A stretch of 64,000 bases of DNA from Adiantum capillus-veneris (taxonomy: Eukaryota; Streptophyta; Polypodiopsida; Polypodiales; Pteridaceae). The notes below the pieces were generated by a model. That model saw nothing but the letters and a program-made list of their open reading frames with translations, was not told the origin of the DNA and ran no database searches. Within the stretch, counting starts at the first letter, position 1. Each line of letters opens with the position of its first letter. The stretch lies in contig CM043950.1 of the NCBI GenBank assembly GCA_014529385.2, positions 68,380,935-68,444,934 of the forward strand. The letters are read 5' to 3'. Shown here piece by piece: positions 31,440-44,459 of this stretch. A program made the position numbers and the translations under genes.

Positions 31440-34400
31440 TGGGTAAGTTATCATTGATATTTTTGAATTAACTTTGAATAGGATTAGCACAATTTTCCTA
31501 TTGAAAATCTTACAATCTCATTTCAAATGACAAAGTCATGAATTTGAAATGAATGTTATCCTTGATAAAAAGAATATGTCTCCAATGTGAGTTCCTATAA
31601 TGATTTCAACTTCAAATACTCTTTTGAAGAAATTTTTACAAATCATCCACGTTCCATTGCAGAGACCTCTTCGGGGATTTTTATTTCTCAATAATATTAT
31701 AGGTGCATTCTTTTTCAACCGCAAATATGAGGTGGATATCCTCCTCCAAGATTTAAGCTATTTGGATACTTAGTTGTGATAAGATTTGTATTCTCATCTT
31801 GTTTTGATATTGAATCTGTACTAAAATATTTCACTACATCTCCTTCCATGAAATCCATAGACGTCAGATTTACTTTATGAACTTCAATATTTCTTGGTGT
31901 AAGAATAGCTCTCTCCTTGAAGAACTCTTGAAAATTTTCTATATTATTTACACCTATTTGAAAGGAAAAATAAATGTTATTTAGTTGATTTTTATTAGCA
32001 TTATTTTTTAATTGTAATATTTTTAACTATTCTAGTATTATGTGTACCTTCATATAGCCAAGAAAACTTTCTCACTTTATGTTTTCCAATCAACATTTTA
32101 TCATCAATTATGATTGTTGCTTGATCAATGTCGTCTATTTTCCCATTACCAATAGCAAGAATCCATTCCACATATCTTTTATTTTGCAAACAGCTATCTT
32201 GCTTTAGCTTTACATTTTTGCTTAACTTTAGAATCTCTACATTATCCCATAATGAAGATTTGCATAGTGATGCATTTGCAATATTTGTTCTACTTTCTTT
32301 TGGTACAACTGGAAGTATTTGTCAAAAATCTCCACCTAAAATAATGTTCTTTCCTCCATAAGGTTTTCTATTTGACATCAAATCTTTAAAAGTCATATCA
32401 AGCGCTTCATACCAGATAATTAACTTGTTTTTTGAATCAAGTTTTCTAGTGCACTATCAAATATTATATGGCAAGTACTTGTGGGAGTCAAATTAAATCC
32501 AATGAAATTTTAAAATGCGAATGAGTTGTTCTTGTCTTTTGACAATAGTAATGCTGTGATTCTAGATGAAGCGCAAGTCAATGCAATTTTTTCATTTCCT
32601 CGCAATCGTTTCAAAATACAGTTGTATAAAGATGTTTTTCCAGTCCCACTAGGACCATTTAGAAAGAAAATCTTTGATTCTTTTTGTGAAATGGATTCCT
32701 TTATGTTTCTGTATGCATTTTGTTGACAAATATTTAGATTAATTTTCATTTCATTTGCCATTGCTTCTTCCTCTGATTTCTCAAAGATTATTTCTTCTTG
32801 TAATAAGCTATTTGAATCTAGATTAGTGTTTGTATATGGCTAAACATGTGAAGATTATAATAGTTTGGAAGTTTTTACATATATCTTAACCTCCTCATTA
32901 ACATATAAAAATATTTTATCTTTGATGTTATAAATAGTAGTGATTAAATGTACCCAAAAAATTAACTTTTTTCTATGTAGTCCAAATATATTATTAATTT
33001 CTATCAGAGTTTTGTTTTGTGCTAACGATGAGAAAATATCTTTGCTTGAGATATTGTCTTTGATAGAAAATTTAATGTCTTCAGATAGATCCTTTGAAAA
33101 TTTTCCCACAATGAAAGTGGAGAAATTGGATCACAAAATATAAGTATTGCTGCATACAGATCATGTAGTTATAATCCTGTTTGATGTGAAGAACTTCTTC
33201 CATGGAAATTGTTCATTCTTCATTGCTTTCCAAAAGACCTCTTGCAACACATGCTTTCTTATAGGTTCCATAGAATTGATTTTCAAAGGAATTTTGAAAC
33301 ATCACAAGACTTGCAGCCTTTCCATTTTGTTAATAGAATTTTCAAAAAATATTATTCACCTGATGATGGAAAAATATAATACATTCTATCAATTCATAGT
33401 TCTTTTTCTTGTTCTGTCCACTTAGACAATGTTTTATTCCAAACTCACTTTTTTGGAATATCCGGGTATAATAGTTTTTGTGCTTCTTTGATTTTTTTAT
33501 TACATTCAAACCATTCTGTAAGATTTTTCTTTTGATTTCTTTCCCTTTCAATTATTTGCCTTAAATCATCACTATCTTGAAAATATACATGGTTTCGATT
33601 CTCTAAGTATTAAAATTATAATATTAAAGATATAAGATTTATCTTAGTTAAGATTTGTTTACAAAATTGAGAAACCTGTAATCATTTTATAACTGGATTT
33701 CCTTCATGAAGATTATATTGAAGGATTCTCCAACATGCCTTTGACATAGATATATATCTAGCATTCAATTATTTTTTTATTTCATCAACTTCATCAATTT
33801 TTGTTTGTTGACGATTATTGGTTGCTTGTAAATACATTGTTGCTTTTTTCATGACCTTTGTATACATATTGGAGAGGTAGTTTACTATTGATATTTTTGA
33901 ACAAACCCCTACATTTATATGTGCATTGAATCTCATGGAGTATAAGGAACTATCCATCTATTATCCAGCTTTCCTTCTTTAGCTTGTATTGATTTTTTGT
34001 TGTCACATCTCATGTATATTGGATATCCATCAACATCCAATGTAGTGGTTTCAATAAATTTTCTTGGATAGTGACAAATGCATTTTTCATTTTTCATGCA
34101 AATGCATTTTTATTAAAATCTCCACGTGGATATTGCAGTGATAGACAATATTATAAAGTTCAATAAATTTTTCTTTATTCGTCTCAGCATAAACCAATAT
34201 GTTCATGTGCTCAATATTTCTTAGTTTGCTTTCCTTTGCCAAGATTAGAAGAATATGAGAATGGGGTAACCTCTCTTTTGAAACTCGATAACAAAGACAC
34301 GACCCGTGAAAAAATTTTGTTTTTATTTCAAAGAAGTCATTAATTCATTGTGCTTTTTGTTAAAATCTCTTGTAGTTGAGTCCGGTCAATCAATAGCTTT

Positions 34401-34600
34401 TTAGTTTGGAATCAAATCATCTTGAATTTCCTTCCATTTGGGATTACATGTGAATGTTATAAGCAAATATGGTTTACCACTAGATCTAAAAATTGCCATT
34501 GCATCTTGGTAAAGTTGATGCATAAAACGTGGCCCACTTTGGAATCTCAATGGTAAAATTATTCTTTTTCCTAGAGTCTATTAATTTTGATTGAATTATA
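31440..34600 (-). pseudogene. Helitron Rep-helicase relic
   Basis: Minus-strand translation in changing frames gives the Helitron order. The Rep-associated part comes first: GPRFMHQLYQDAMAIF and LLITFTCNPKWKEIQ (about 34400-34545). A Rep HUH-type motif follows in LPHSHILLIL (about 34250). Next is a conserved NAHINVGVCSKI block at 33900. The PIF1-like helicase has Walker A GPSGTGKTSLYN (about 32640), then LGGDF and QILPVVPKESR with one stop (about 32320), FSWLYEG, and APIILLRNKNPRRGLCNGT (about 31690). The final NKSQGQ-like motif is decayed. Helitrons move by rolling-circle replication using these two activities. Numerous stops and frameshifts make this copy dead. The upstream end is cut close to the TTAA element at 34665. 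Confidence 0.85.
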
Positions 34601-34664
34601 CATTGTAATCACATATTGGAGAATTCTTGGTATACTTCACTTCTTAGATTTGATTGTTTATTCC

Positions 34665-35400
34665 TTAACACTAGGTTGGTAACCTAACAGGACATAAAAG
34701 TGTCCTTTCCGGGTTTTGAAAAAAACCTCCAAAACCATAGTAGATCCACTCATTTTGTAAAATCCTTTCATGAGGTTATAGTTCAAGGCCTACTACACAT
34801 GGAAAAAATAAGAAACTTGTAAAATTTGTCATCTTTTGGTCACACCAAGCCTCCAAAGTTGATGGACTAGTACATTTTCATCAAAACAGTCATTTCTTAC
34901 GTTTTGTTGCATAAAAATAAGATTAGGGATTTTTGTAGGGCTTGAGATAAATTCCCTAGTTAAATTCAATGGGTTGGTGATCAGAACATATGATTGCTTC
35001 TCACTCACTATTTTTTGTTTTGCCAAAAGAAATAGGTACAAAAAAGTTGAATTTTTATCATTCTGCAGACCTATCATCAAAGTTTCTATAGCCACACTCA
35101 ATACAAATAATATATGCATGTTTTCTTAGTTCCGTATTGTCCTTTAGGTTCATAAGGAGCCATGGAGAATGTCAAAAGAATAATACATCTCTTACCAAGG
35201 GGAATCTTGGGGACAAAGATGAAGTGCTAAATACAGCAAACATGAAAAAATTGGGTTCAACATTATGAGTTGTAGAATCCCATAGAAAGTATTCAGTATC
35301 TAGCCAAATTTGATCCTTATGACTAGATATGGTTACTAACTACAAAATGCATGTAGTTGTCACAAGAAACTAACAATATTGAAAAGGCTATACTAGAATG
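34665..35400. mobile_element. Second piggyBac-like copy, truncated, inverted relative to the first
   Basis: It begins TTAA-CACTAGGTTGGTAAC and then repeats, in reverse complement, the right-hand half of the element at 29714-31059 (about 30320-31059). The match runs through GGACATAAAAGTGTCC and many exact phrases such as GTAGTAGGCCTTGAACTATA read in complement. Similarity stops near 35400 at TACTAGAATG, so the far terminus is missing. Confidence 0.8.
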
Positions 35401-36862
35401 ATGATCAAAATTGATAGCATCTGCTATAATATGATCTATGGAGAGACATATTTCTTCTTTTGATCTCCTACTCTCTTTTTCCCGTTTTGTGCCTATCCTT
35501 GAAGATTTTGAATTTATATCTTCTCCTTCTGTTCCATTTTATAATGTAATTTTTTTAATCTACCTATTCTTTAAAATTTCATTCATTGATCAAGTTAATT
35601 ATGGATATTGCTATCAATTTGTTATTAAACTATGACATACCAATATATTCTATATTTGATAAAGATATAATATATGATCTTTTGATTTTCATTAATTCTA
35701 TTTGAAGTTGTCACCTTTGTCTAATTACTTTTGCGACTTGTTGTTTCTTTATTTTGCTAATTTTTGGCATGTTTTTTGTGAATAATTTAAAAGCCTATAA
35801 AGATGTCCCAAATATTTTGTCCTCAAAGTAATCGTATTTTTTTAAAAATAGAACATATTAATATACACATGTATATATACAAAATGTTTTAATTTTATCA
35901 ATGGTTTTAATGTAGTTGTTGGAATTTGTAGCTAAGTTATTATTTATACCTGACTTTTTTGCTATATTGAGTGATTTACTTTGATTTATTTCAAATCCAT
36001 CAAGGTTAAATTGTTGCGTTCTTTTGAAAATTCTTCTCTAGATTGCTATTTGTTGACAATATTTTCTCAAAATTTTAAGAATACTTCAAATTTCTTCTAT
36101 ATTTTTTCTTTCCATCTGTACTTATAGTAACAAAGTGTTATCATTCTAAAATTAAAATATCATTACACAAATAGATAAATATACATATATGCAAACACCT
36201 ATTACTTATAAACATACACGCTCTATGTTCATACATATATACATAGATACATATACTTACAGACATGAACCTATTGTTAGGGCTTATATAATTTCATTTA
36301 TTTGAGTTAGTATGAGCATATAGTCAATTTTTTCTATTAAATACTTGTTGGAGACAATTTTATCTAAATAGGTTTTTGTATATCATTGATATTAAAGGGG
36401 ACTTTGATTTTTTGGGGAATGGATTCTAGAGTATATATATTTTGTTGATAATTTTTAGCTTTGGGCTATTTTCACTTTCTAACAATCTATGATAAATAAT
36501 CCCTTACATATAAAGAAAAATTTCAATAATGTTTTCCATAAGTTTGATTTGCACAATTGTATCTCCATCAATAATATGGTGTTATTTCAAATGAAATATT
36601 GTTTTAGTAGCGAATGTGACTTTACAACAATGATGGAAATAAACTACGTGGTGTGCAATTTGGACGGCCCCTTTCACTCTTGAGGCATTGCAATGGTGTG
36701 GCAAAAAATTACAACACATGGTAGGATTGCATCAAATACCAATTTCCAACATGTAAAGAGCTGGCAATCTCAAGGCTGAAAAATCAAGGCTTCAACTTTC
36801 TGTTCTTACAACAAGGTCCTCGACATGGCTATTTCACAAGCCTTGATTTGGCTTACAAATCT
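35401..36862. other. AT-rich spacer
   Basis: Strongly AT-rich sequence with TATA/CATA-rich stretches around 36170-36260 and no recognisable gene. Confidence 0.4.
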
Positions 36863-37096
36863 GGCAAGGCCCTTGGTAGCAGGAACTAGGACATCTATTG
36901 AAAAACAAAACATGTATTTTACAAACCAAGCAACAATATGTGACAAAGAATTTCTCGGTTTTCTTCTTGATTGAAATATGGCAAGGCCCTTGGTAGCAGG
37001 AAGTAGGACATCTATTGAAAAACAAAACATGTATTATACAAACCAAGCAACAATATGTGACAAAGAATTTCTGAGTTTTCTTCTTGATTGAAATTC
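36863..37096. repeat. 117-bp tandem duplication
   Basis: GGCAAGGCCCTTGGTAGCAG at 36863 recurs at 36980 and the copies are almost identical through GACAAAGAATTTCT. The open frames across it simply reflect the duplication. Confidence 0.95.
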
Positions 37097-38009
37097 ATTC
37101 GATTATTACGACGGCAAGGCCAATCAATAGGAGTACTTAATGAGGTATGCCATTGATTTTTTATTAAGCATGTGCATCGACTTGATAGCTATAGCATGCA
37201 CAATGGACGTGTGTGCTACCATAACAATTTTTTGCCCATGATTGTGCGATTTAAGAGTTAGCAAAATCTAAAGACTGGTGTAAAGACAATGGTCAAGCAA
37301 GGCTTGAGTTTGCACCGGCTTTCATAAAAAGCAAGGATTTTTTCCTTGCAACACTTTGGCCACATTACCTCTACTCAATATAATCATCAAGTTTGAGATT
37401 TCCTTTTTTCATGAGTTTCTTAGTTGTATGTATATTTTCATATTGTAGGATGCCTCTCAAAAGTTCAAGCAAAAGATCTTTCTCTAAAGTGATCAAGCAT
37501 CATCATGAACAATTGACAAGTACAGGCAAGTCCTGTGGCTTGTAGGGTAAACATATTCGGCAAGGCTGACCAATTATTAAAGAAAGCGACATGCATTTTT
37601 TGTCTAGATCAAAGTTTTGGGTTTTCTAGGGTATGACTCCTAGGCAAGGTATTTGAACTCGATGATGTAAAAAACGGCCATAATCAACCTATTGTCAACA
37701 AGCATGATCCGATGGGTTTTCAAGGCAAATTGTCCATGGGTATAGGCAAAGCAGCATTGGGCAACTCATGGTCGACAATCAACATTACATCATGGGGTTT
37801 TTTTAATGCCAAAATAATAAGATTCTAACAGGATTATATCAACAAAAAGGGTTTTTAAAGTGATTTTAGAGAAAACCCATAAGTTTTTGAAGAAAAAGGG
37901 GTCATTTTAATACCTTAAGCATGTAAGAAAAGGGGTTTTTTAAATACCCTTTGAATGCACCTTATATAAATATTTTCTTAAAGGTCCACCCCCCGAGTAT
38001 ATAGCCGTC
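37097..38009. other. Spacer with a possible degraded LTR next to the Ty3 relic
   Basis: No gene is visible. At 37890-38005 an AT-rich segment with GAATGCACCTTATATAAAT abuts a C-run. On the minus strand CTCGGGGGG-TGGACC looks like a polypurine tract followed by an LTR start, in the right place for the Pol relic just beyond. Confidence 0.35.
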
Positions 38010-39470
38010 CTGCTATAAGCACAAGCGAGCAGGATTGCTCAATGATTGATGGTTGTCTTTCAGTCTATAGAGAACCAATGGTGAGCAATGGTATCACATG
38101 TTTGCTCCACCTAGATACCATCTAGATTTTGAAAAGGTACGAGTCTGGACAGTCATCATCAACTCTAAGAGGTTCTTCTCCATGTATCAATCGTGAAAAA
38201 TGGTCTATCATCTGATGAGTAGTCCCTTTCTTGAGCACTACAGTGAAATCAAACTCTAGAAATATAGTGAATCATCAAACTATGCAGCCAGTATTGCATG
38301 GTTTGTTCACTAAGTGCAATAGTGCATGATGATCCACAAAAAATATGAACTTGTTTGTGAGAAGGAAATGTCTAAATTTTTTTACTGCATAGATCATTTC
38401 CAAGCCCTCTCTTTCTATGGTCGTGTAATTTTGCTCCGCACTATTGGATTGGAAAATCCATATTTTTCTCTCTAGGTTGTGCTAAGATGCATCCAATAGC
38501 GTATGCTGATGCAACTACTTGGATGTGGAAGATCTTGTTCCATTCAAGAGCTTTCAAAATTGTAGAAAAAATCAGTCTTTGCTTCAATTTCATACATGTA
38601 AATAAATCTTTGATAATAGCCGCAATGGCCCATAAAGGCTTGTATTTTTCTAGCTTTGGTGGGCCTCAAAAGAGCAACAATCACTTTTATCTTCTCACCA
38701 TTTGTAGAAATTCCAATTTTGGACACAATCTGCCGCAAAATTTTACCTTGTCTCACCATGTAGACACATTTTCAAAGTTTAGACAGATAGATGAGTTTTC
38801 ACTTCTCAAAGATTTTCTTCAGGTATTCAATATGTTCATCTCTTCATAGAGAATGCACACACAAGTCATCTACATAAATCTCTAAGAGTTGTCTTAGATA
38901 CTCCTTGAATGTATGACTCATTAACCTCTGGAATGTGGCAATTAGTTAAACCAAATGGAAGCACCTAACAAGAAAATATGCCCCATTTTGTGGCAAAGGC
39001 TGTTTTGTGTTGATCCTTTGGCTCTATTGTGAGTTGATTGTAGCCCAAAAAGGCATCAAGAAATTTGTAAGATTTTCTTGCCAACAACTCTCTCAATCAC
39101 ATGATCTGTGATGGATAAGGGATAGTTGTCTCTAATTGTGGCAGTGTTTACCTGCTTGAGATTCATACACACTCATAATTTATCATTCCTTTTTGGTACT
39201 ATCATGATTGGAAACACCATTCCATGTGTTCGATCTCATAGATAAATTCCACCTCTTTAAGATTATCTATCTCTTCTTTGATTTTCTTCACAAATGTCTC
39301 ATTGTCTGTACATGGACATTGTCTGTGCGGCTTAGTGCCACTTTTTAGGGGTATCGCATGTTGACATGTGTTTGGATCCACTCCCTTAAGATTTTTGTAC
39401 GACCAAACATCTCCATATTGCCTGAGAGTAGCTATCAAAAGCTGCTCTTCCTTTGCAGTGAGATCCATGG
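38010..39470 (-). pseudogene. Ty3-type Pol relic: reverse transcriptase and RNase H
   Basis: Minus-strand fragments give KGVDPNTCQHAIPL, HRQCPC and KIKEEIDNLKEVEFIYEIE (about 39200-39430), the N-terminal part of Ty3/Athila-like RT. They continue with ISTNGEKIKVI and KIQAFMGHCGYYQRFI (about 38600-38700). RNase H follows with TTIEREGLEMIYAVKKFRHF and FVDHHALLHLVNKP (about 38320-38440), and a tail with FDFTVVLKKGT and IDHFSR. Many stops and frame changes interrupt it. It stops at a polypurine-like run near 38010 where integrase should follow, so integrase has been lost. Confidence 0.82.
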
Positions 39471-40559
39471 CTATGTAAGTCGATCTTGGTTCTTTCCCTG
39501 GTTCGGTAAGGTCAACTCTCTTTGCATTCTTAGGCCCATTGTACGATGTTCTTGGCTCTTTAGTTCCCTCATTGGTTGCTCAATCACAATACATTGGTCC
39601 TAAATGGTGTACTTTTGTAGTGAGAGGGTACATCAAATTTTTTCGTGTCAAAATCTCGTTCAGCTTTGAACTTCTTTGTTGATGATTCAGCTATGTCCTT
39701 GGTTTTATTTTTACGGTGTTTCTTTCAATTTGCTAAACAATTTGTTAATTTCAATGGTTTTTTGGTGATTTTGTCTTGGACACAATCATCTGCTCCCTCA
39801 AGCATGACATACTTTGTTTTAGTCATCAATCTTGGCATTGGTTTCTCCAATTTGTTTTGTTGTTTTCTTGATTGTCTCATTTAATATCTCTTTTGTCTCA
39901 TCATTTTTTGGTTAGGAAACTCGTAGAAGATTGGCTCATCTTGTTTTGGCACATTTTTGGTTTCTTAGCGAAACTGGAGAGCTCGTTTTCAATTCATTCT
40001 CAAAGTCAACTCTCTGCGAATAATGAAATTCATCCTCGTCATTGTCACTAAGATCTCAAATATAAACTTCATCTAGTGTTCATTTGCAATCGGTTGTTTC
40101 ATTGATTTCTATTGTTTCAGTTTCCTATTTTTGTTCCAAAATAGCATTGACCATCTCAAAGAACATTATGTCGTAACCATCTTTGTCGCAAAATGTAGTG
40201 AGGTTTAACTCATTTCCACAAACATCTAGAGTCGCGAGTATTTTGTCCCATCCAAAGGGTTCAAATAACTCCTTTGAAATGGCCCTTTCACATAGTGACT
40301 ATCTTCTACCAAGCGCTCTAGGATGCACTCTTCCTTCTCCAGGCTTCCATACTCTGGCCCTCCGCACATCCAAATATATGCGTCCTTCATCAACCAAGCA
40401 AGAAATTGTGTTTTGTAATCCGTAGTTACACTAAAATCTTCTAGTGGAGTTTCGGTTTACATTTCTATAACTATGGTAATTTGTGTTGACCCTAGTTGTG
40501 ATACCCTTATGCCATAAGTAGAGATGGTCATAGCCCCAAATTTAAAGCATTTTGAGTTG

Positions 40560-40935
40560 ATGCATGAATGGTCTTCCCAAAATAACCTCAAAGTTTTTGC
40601 CTTTTTTGAAGTCAACTACAACAAAAATGTACTCGTACTCTATTCCACAAGAGGACACAATAACTTATTCTAGCATCCTTAGGATCTTTCCACATATCTG
40701 TCTGTTAGTTGCAACTTCATGCACATTTTTCTGAGAGCTGGTCTTCCCCATTTCTCCTAGACTTCTTTGTAAAATGGCTACTCCGGCCCCACTATCAAGT
40801 ATTGCTATTGTTTTTACTACTTTGTACTCTAGTGGTAAGGTCATGTTATCTTCTTTGCCTTTGCAATATTCACTTACCTTATTCATTGGTACATGATCCA
40901 CATTTGGTCTCTTTCTTTGATTTGTTTCCATGATT
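40560..40935 (-). pseudogene. Ty3-type retropepsin relic
   Basis: The minus frame contains VPMNKVSEYCKGKEDNMTL, the active site AILDSGAGVAIL, and after a stop a segment ending in NFEVILGRPFM. The lead-in phrase closely parallels VPVNKLGQYFEGDESNATL in the Gag-only element at 12-20 kb. The protease lies upstream of the RT relic in the same orientation, so both probably belong to one decayed element. Confidence 0.75.
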
Positions 40936-42125
40936 TTATCTACAAGTTTATCCTGTGGATGGATTTTAGCCCCATTTTTTCCAAGTTTTGGTCATTTGTC
41001 CCCACATATGTGGTTTGATTTTCAGAAATTTGGTGAGAGTAATCGTGCATCTTATAGAAGACAACATCAAATCATGCAAGATTTTTGTGTTCGTCACTTG
41101 TGGACTCGGATTCCATTGAGATGGCACAATTCTCACTTTGGATTTTGTCTCGTGCTCCCCTACAAGATAAATTCCTTATGGTTTACTCTCCATGGATACT
41201 TTCATCCATGTGTATCCATACAATGGCTGTATATCCCCAGGAATGATCTTGGCATGGTCCATGTTTATCTCTAGAATTAGTGCTGACTATAATGTAGAAC
41301 TACCATCCTTTTGGTTTCTGATCATCTCCCACAGTGGCAGTGACCATGGCTCATCCACTTCAGGATTGGTGGCATCTGATGAGAGTTTGCCTCGTCTGTC
41401 GTGTTCACAACAACCCTCGCATCCGATGCTCTTTTTCCTCTCTATGGTTGTTTTGTTTGTGTTGTTTTCCTTAAGTGCGCTTGCATTTCATTTTTTGGAA
41501 CAGGGACTACTTGCCTAGGTATTTTCAATGTTTTTGGGTGCATTAGAGCTTGATCCGTCTCTATGAGCCTTTTGCACATTTTCGTTTGTTTGGTTTCAAT
41601 CTCAAGATGCGGATAGGTCAACAATTTTGTTCCAATGTTTGGTTGCTGTTCAATCTTGCCTCATAGGCTTGTAACATAGCATATTAATGTTCGTTCACCT
41701 TTTCAACCAAGACTGATCCGCCTAATGTAGTCTTTGAATCCCCTGTTTCCTTGTTATTTTCCTTGCTCTCTTACTCATGTATGAGTTGTTCCTTCGTTTG
41801 CTTTAGTTCCGTCTCTAAGGTCGTCTTTTTCTTCAGCCTCTTTGCTTTCATTCTTTCTTGTTTTTCTTTCCATAATTTCTGTTGGGTTCTCCTCACCGAC
41901 CCTCTTTCAAACTTGGTTTGTTCTAGAAGTTTCAACTCGCTTGCCACCACTGGCTAATTTCTGAATGCTTCTTGAGCTTGAGCTCTAGTTACTACTTTGA
42001 TAAGAACTGTTGGCTCTAGCTTAGATCTATCCAAACAAGGTAAAATCCAATGACATTCATAATTGCTTTTCCATTGTTGTCTCGATGTTTAGCAAAATGC
42101 TGTAATAGGTGATCCCTTCCACAAT
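40936..42125. other. Probable decayed Gag region, no motif recognised
   Basis: By position on the minus strand this should be the gag of the Ty3 relic. Only charged short frames (for example 41442-41624) are visible, with no zinc knuckle. Confidence 0.3.
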
Positions 42126-42360
42126 CCTCATAGAATCCAAAAAAGTTTGTTTGTTGACCCTTGTTTGGAGAACTTCGTGCCCAATGGTCAACTCCACATT
42201 CATAGCACGGACCTTCCGGTTGGGCAGTCGGAAGGTCCGTGCCACAACCCTCATAGAATCCAAAAAAAAATGTTCATTGACCCTTGTTTGGAGAACTTCG
42301 TGCCCAATGGTCAAATCTGCATTCATAGCATGGACCTTCCGGTTGGGCAGCCGGTGGTAC
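42126..42360. repeat. 123-bp tandem duplication containing a hairpin
   Basis: CCTCATAGAATCCAAAAAA at 42126 recurs at 42249, with CGTGCCCAATGGTCAA in both copies. The first copy contains GCACGGACCTTCCG and its exact reverse complement separated by 10 bases (42205-42242). The second copy keeps only the left arm, with one change. Confidence 0.92.
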
Positions 42361-43559
42361 CCCCATTGATTGTCCTGTCCTAGGAGGATATCCTCTAGGT
42401 TTCTAATTTTGATGTGCTATAAACATGAGTGTATATTTGCCATTGTCAAATTGACGAATGATTGCCAACATGATGTCAAATAATCTAGTCCTCTCTATAC
42501 ATGGCATATGATGAGGATATAGTAGTGGGGATCACCAATAGCCTAATCCACCTTGCACTAGGTAACCTAGCCCCCAGTATTTGGCTTCAAAAAACCTCAT
42601 GCACAACCCTCAAAAAAGGCTAAGCAATGACACGACTATAGTCACGCCTCAAAAATGACTATCTTTTGGACCAAGTCTTAGAAATAGCTGGGATTTTTGT
42701 ACTAGCCAAGATGGCTCCACAAATGCGTACAAAGACTGTCCACACAAAAAATGTACAAATGATAATCTTTGCAATAACCAAGATATGCACTCAAACAAGC
42801 ATCAATTAGAGTGCAAGAAAGAACTGCAACTCCCATAAAACATGCAATCCAAGAGTAGACCAAAAGTTAGTCAACACCTACGATTTGCACTCAATGATAG
42901 AGCTAACCATAGCGTCTCAAGAAAAATGCTCTCCAAAACTTGTACCTGTATCTAGCTACCTACTATAGTGGGCAAGTAGCACCTGTACCTGTAACCTATT
43001 GTGTCATATTCGATGACCACATCACTCTCACATAGATCATGTATAACCCTCATAAGCATACATTGAGTCGATGCTCAAAAAACCTGTATTGTGTCTCAAT
43101 CTGTGTGCAAAAAAACTATGTCTATGTGAAGATGTTGATGTTGTGCACGTTGTTGCAAAAAAAAAGTTTAAAAGTAAGTCAAATGCACACCATCATTGTG
43201 TTCAAAACTCCCAAAAACATTCTTGAGTTGCAAAGATTTGAGTCTGTATGAGGGAGTTATGGCCACAAAATTTGTTTATTGGGTAAAAAATGCACATGCA
43301 AAAACTTGTTCTTCTAATCTACCATAATGTGGGTCAAATACCACAACAACATAGTCCTAAATCTCAAAAAAATAAGCTCCTAAGTTAGCTAAACACAAGA
43401 TGATTATCTGAGATCCACAATCCCATACATGGCTACAAATTTTTTTCTCCAAATACTATTGTAAGCACACCCCAAGGCACTCCAATGTGTGTGCAATCAA
43501 AAGATAACACTCCAATTGAATACTCTAAATCAAAAGAGTGGAGTTGAATACGTGAAAGC

Positions 43560-43561
<2 letters not shown>
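42361..43561. other. Non-coding spacer
   Basis: No gene or strong repeat is recognised. Confidence 0.4.

Positions 43562-43649
<88 letters not shown>
43562..43649. repeat. (GA)n microsatellite, about 44 units
   Basis: One of the longest perfect dinucleotide runs in the window. Confidence 0.97.
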
Positions 43650-43652
<3 letters not shown>

Positions 43653-44459
43653 GGACACACAAATACATGGCGAGGGAGAGCTAACTCTCTTCTTCTTAGT
43701 AGCACATAGGAGTCAATTAGTTTGTGTGTGGCTCATCAATTGTATATCTATACAATTAAAGGTCAATGAACATAAGCTAGTGATGGGTGAGGAGCGCCCG
43801 GCTACACACACACACACAAAATTGAACAATGGATATGTATACCATTGTCATTTATGGAGATATAAAAATATTGGACATCAAGTTGATGAATTTTGTAGGA
43901 ACAACAAGTTCACTCATTGTGTAAAAACATGACATCCTTGTGCTAGATGTTTTTTCAAGGATCAACCAAGAAATAGAAACAATAACAACGAGAAGAAGCA
44001 GAAACAGAAAAAATATCAAGAAAATGTAGCAAATGAGAGACTAAAGAAGAAATCACTTTGCTTCTTATCATTTTGACTTTGACATTTTCAAAGCACATAT
44101 CATGTACTCCCATATTTTCATTATAATTTGAAGATAGTGTAGGATAGTGCTTGGTGCCAATTATGTTCATTGGTTTGAAGGATGCCTTATGAGTATGAGT
44201 CTCTATGGAACCCAATCATTCTGTTCCATTTAGTCACTCATGAGTATAATCCATTAGGTACGTAAGAGTTTGAGACATTTTGACATTTGAATTTATCTTT
44301 ATGAGTATAATCCATTAGGTACGTAAGAGTAGTATAAACTTGAAGGCGAAATTTGGTAAGTGTGGGGTTTAGCGAGGCTTGAGCCTATGAACCTCCCCTT
44401 ATAAGACGATATGATGAATCTTCTTATGATGTACATTGAGCTTACACATGAGTCCACAT

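Noticed and set aside
43726-43932. Zinc-knuckle Gag fragment (YHCHLWRYKNIGH)
   Set aside because: Only one of the required cysteines is present and the context gives no Gag domain.
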